Assembly: GCA_934204655.1 (NCBI GenBank)
Contig: CAKPZJ010000010.1
Span: forward strand, 19,259 to 83,258
Length of the DNA: 64,000 nucleotides
Origin: an uncultured Prevotella sp.
GTDB lineage: Bacteria > Bacteroidota > Bacteroidia > Bacteroidales > Bacteroidaceae
Direction: 5' to 3'
Below, in pieces: positions 61,598 through 64,000 of this stretch. Made by a program: the position numbers and the translations under genes. Under the pieces are notes generated by a model. It saw only the letters and a program-made list of their open reading frames with translations. It had not been told where the DNA came from and did not search any database. Each line of letters starts with the position of its first letter. The first letter of the stretch is position 1.

Positions 61598-63763
61598 TAT
61601 GACAAACTATCAATGAATTTCTTTAATTCTTTTTCTATCACATCTAACTCGTTCACGGCAGTTTTCTTGCCAGTCGCGTCATATCCTATTTCTTCTGCTA
61701 TGGCCATAAAGATAGGGTAGTCAGGCAATTCTTTTTGCTTGCTTTGCTGATACTCATCTGTAAGTTTCGACTTTAATTCATCAACTTTACGAGCGTAATC
61801 TGCTAATAGTCCGGTGTTCCATGTTTTATATGCTTCTGTCTGTTTTATAGCTGTCACAGAAGTCAATGTCCGACTCTTTAGGGAGGTGACTTTTTCTTTC
61901 TGCTTTTGTTTTATTTCCTTGTCCCACTGCTCACGTGTGGCAATATAGTCTTCCTTCGTTAAAAGATGCTCCTCAATAGATTTCTTTTTGGCAAAGAGTT
62001 TCTCTGTATGCTTTTTGGGTCACTTTTGCAAGAACATGACAGAACTCTTTACCCCAGCGCCATTTGCCGTAAAAGCCGTTTGTGGCATACTGATGACGGC
62101 AATAATGCGAAACCACTCTTCTATCTGTGTGCGCACATACCGCATACTGCTATTCGTGAGTATGCCATCGGGTAAGACGATGGCCAACATGCCACCTTCC
62201 TTTAAGAAATGATAGTCTTGCTCGATGAAAAGCACCTCGATCTGCTGCCCGTCACGAGTGTTACTGCCAACTTTTTGTTTCACGGCAAGCCAGTCTTCCT
62301 CTTTCTTTCCCAACTGATACATTTTAAGGTAAGCCTGCTCTGTCTGGCGGATATTGCTGCCAAACGGAGGGTTTGTTATGACAAAGTCGAACGTCCTATG
62401 TTCAAAGCCCTTGTTGCCAGTACACTCTTTGATTACGGTATCAGAAACAAGGCCATCGGATGTAGTGACATTGGTATGCCCATCGTCATGGATAATCATA
62501 TTCATCTTAGCAGCACGCGAAATCTGCTCATTGATTTCTATTCCGAAAAGGTTCTTTTCGGCAAAGTCGTGCCAATAGGGAAACCATTTGGCATACTGCC
62601 TTGAATCGTTTTTATAGTTAGGATAATACTCTGTAGCCTTGTCCCTTACCTTGTTAAGGGCATAAAGCAGGAAGCCACCGCTGCCGCATGATGTATCAAG
62701 GACTTTAGAGTCGTGGGTTATAGGGAGCACGTCAACTATAAACTTCACGATTTCGCGCGGCGTGAAATACTGCCCGAAATTGCCACGAAAGAAAGACCCC
62801 ATGAATGTTTCAAACGCGCGCCCTTTGCTATCAAGGTCTGTCTCGCTAAGGTTTACACTTTCCAGATAGCTGACAACGGTTCTGATTTTTTCCGGGGTCA
62901 AACGGATGTTGTCACGGAATACTTCCTCATCACGTTTCCTGCCCTCCTCGTATAATGCTTTTATTCTGTTGCAGAGATTCTCGTTCTCGATGAGCCTGCG
63001 CTTTCTTTCATCTTTTTCTTCTTTCTTTGAAACGGTAATAATCTGAAAGTCGTAAGGTTCGCCGACTTTTCTGGGTCTGCGTTCATCCCATATCTTGCAG
63101 AAGATAAGTTTGTCCAGTTCATCAAATGCTTCCGATGGATTAAGCTGGCCACTGGCCCAAAGTGCTTCATGGGCTAACTTGAAGCGGCGGGTCAGGTCAG
63201 ACTGGTCTATAATCGAAAGGTCAAAGAAACATTGCTTGCCATCTTCCTTTTGGAGATATTCTGCCCGTAAACATATTTTAGCTTGCCACTTCCTGCACTC
63301 CAAATTGGGGAATGTCTGGAAGCTGGTTGCGAGTGTCCTGCGATTTATCTACTTCGAAATAGTCATTCTTTATGCCAGATGTAACCCAAACATACTTTAC
63401 ATCTCCAGGTAGTGCAAAGGCGTAGCTATATGCTTGGTTTATGGCCTGCTGAAATTCAGCTTCACTGACCTCCTGCTTCTTACATTCAACCAGAATAAGG
63501 GGTCTTACACACAATTCATCAGCGAAAACAACGATATCAGCTTCCTTGACTTCACTACCCATTGTCACTGGCTCAAACTGGTGGATTTGCTTTTCGGGAT
63601 AGTTGTAATCCAGTATCAACTGAAGAAACGTCAACGCCTGGACTTTTTCCTCAGGATTATTATAATTGCGCTCTTTGTTCTGCCAGTTGTATCTTATTCT
63701 CGTATTGTCTTCATTGAAGGAGATAAGTCCCCGGTCAATGCCTATCTGTATATAATCTGTCAT
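61597..63763 (-). pseudogene. hsdM: Type I DNA methylase gene (hsdM-like), broken by a frameshift and an in-frame TGA
   Basis: Three pieces line up as one gene of about 720 codons. 63278-63763: 161 residues, an HsdR_N-like PD-(D/E)XK fold (EVKEADIVVF and VECKKQ). 62020-63303: the methylase core, in another frame, with FGQYFTPREIVKF, SAM motif VLDTSCGSGGF and catalytic NPPFGSN. 61597-62019: the C-terminal part, in the same frame as the core after TGA at 62020-62022, ending YPIFMAIAEEIGYDATGKKT. The join near 63280-63303 needs a one-base shift. The core and tail are split only by this TGA (CGA would fit). Without M the system should not modify or cut. Recoding or sequencing error are alternatives. 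Confidence 0.8.
63278..63763 (-). CDS. HsdR_N-type PD-(D/E)XK domain fragment
   Basis: A 161-residue piece with an ATG start at 63761-63763 (MTDYIQIGIDRGL). Asp76 and ECK (93-95) form the typical nuclease-fold core seen at the N-terminus of HsdR and of several Bacteroidetes type I methylases. It stops at TAA just where the methylase core frame begins, so it is most likely the N-terminal domain of the same protein cut off by the frameshift. It could also be a stand-alone protein. Confidence 0.6.
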   Translation of the reverse strand: MTDYIQIGIDRGLISFNEDNTRIRYNWQNKERNYNNPEEKVQALTFLQLILDYNYPEKQIHQFEPVTMGSEVKEADIVVFADELCVRPLILVECKKQEVSEAEFQQAINQAYSYAFALPGDVKYVWVTSGIKNDYFEVDKSQDTRNQLPDIPQFGVQEVAS

Positions 63764-63908
63764 TTCTGTTGACTTTTGTTGTAATCGTGATTTTTATGGC
63801 CATGGCATCCCAATATATTCCTACCTACGCCATAATATAGAGCGAGTATTTTCGTTGCCATTTTTGGTCAAAACATTTTAGAAAACAAACTGTCATTTTT
63901 CCGGATCA

Positions 63909-63945
63909 AATAATATTGTTGTGGTTTTAACAATCCAATATTATT
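63909..63945. promoter_or_regulatory. Inverted repeat operator before the last gene
   Basis: AATAATATTG (63909-63918) and CAATATTATT (63936-63945) are exact inverted repeats with a 17-base gap, overlapping the place of the -33 box of the next promoter. The rest of 63764-63908 shows nothing clear. Confidence 0.6.
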
Positions 63946-63948
63946 GTT

Positions 63949-63956
63949 TATCTTTG
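63949..63956 (+). promoter_or_regulatory. -7 box of the last gene
   Basis: TATCTTTG, only 4 bases before the ATG at 63961, which would give a leaderless or near-leaderless transcript, or else the true start is further on. Confidence 0.65.
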
Positions 63957-63960
63957 CGTC

Positions 63961-64000
63961 ATGAATAGAACTCAGCCCATAGATTACAAGTCCGTATTGT
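63961..64000 (+). CDS. Start of an unknown gene (cut by window end)
   Basis: ATG at 63961 opens a frame that encodes MNRTQPIDYKSVL before the window ends. It follows a promoter and an inverted repeat, divergent from the broken type I methylase. Too short to identify; a regulator, antitoxin or restriction gene are possible given the place. Confidence 0.4.
   Translation, partial: MNRTQPIDYKSVL

Noticed and set aside
60179..63763. A complete, active type I restriction system
   Set aside because: The methylase gene is broken in two places and no full hsdR is in the window.

Overview
The window looks like a chromosomal segment of a Bacteroidales bacterium, most likely a Prevotellaceae member. 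The main evidence is the promoter style: at least twenty intergenic regions carry the Bacteroidetes -7 box TAnnTTTG, often with TTTG 18 to 21 bases upstream. The gene content agrees: a TonB-dependent receptor with a carboxypeptidase-regulatory plug extension, a DUF4836-type lipoprotein, a PFOR, a short ProRS, GlnRS and a secreted protein with a Por/T9SS-like C-terminal end. Taxonomy is inferred from these features, not from a search.

Layout. 1-1200: 3' end of carB and a tiny lipoprotein gene. 1855-5918: mtaB, a glycosyltransferase fused to a signal-peptidase-like domain, a PqqD-like protein, and an MBL-fold hydrolase. 5893-12069 (minus): an operon that reads ThiD-like/AraC fusion regulator, pdxS, pdxT, uvrA, glycosyltransferase. 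12426-17361: S9 peptidase, mltG, gph. 17436-22027 (minus): a complete TolC-MacA-MacB type efflux system. 22123-23578 (minus): ribE behind a structured leader that resembles 6S RNA, then a gamma-carbonic-anhydrase-like protein. 24187-29900 (plus): a six-gene run (nucleoside MFS, DUF151 protein, rsmE, DUF4836-type lipoprotein, unusual ABC ATPase, FtsX-like permease) driven from a tandem array of promoter repeats. 30026-38112: TonB receptor, aspS, two small winged-helix proteins, a mannose-1-phosphate guanylyltransferase and DedA. 38109-43917 (minus): TPR protein, glnS, nitroreductase, proS. 44239-48196 (plus): OmpA-like lipoprotein, mtgA and a UvrD/PcrA helicase. 48419-53347 (minus): ThrE-type exporter, a hidden 37-residue membrane peptide, a YidE/AspT-type transporter and a secreted protein. 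53562-59630: PFOR, an AAA ATPase and an ATP-grasp-like protein. 59.6-64 kb: an AT-rich accessory segment with a type I restriction-modification locus whose methylase gene is broken, then the start of a new gene behind a palindromic operator.

The most interesting items are (1) a pdxST operon headed by an AraC regulator whose ThiD-like domain has lost its catalytic loop but kept the substrate-pocket residues, so it looks like a B6-vitamer or pyrimidine sensor; (2) the 65-bp tandem repeats upstream of the nucleoside transporter, each carrying a promoter inside a 19-bp palindrome; (3) a 6S-like RNA upstream of ribE; (4) the GT2/S26 fusion next to PqqD; (5) intergenic modular repeats built from 21-bp units; (6) a type I methylase gene with an in-frame TGA and a frameshift. 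No tRNA, rRNA, CRISPR array or transposase was seen.
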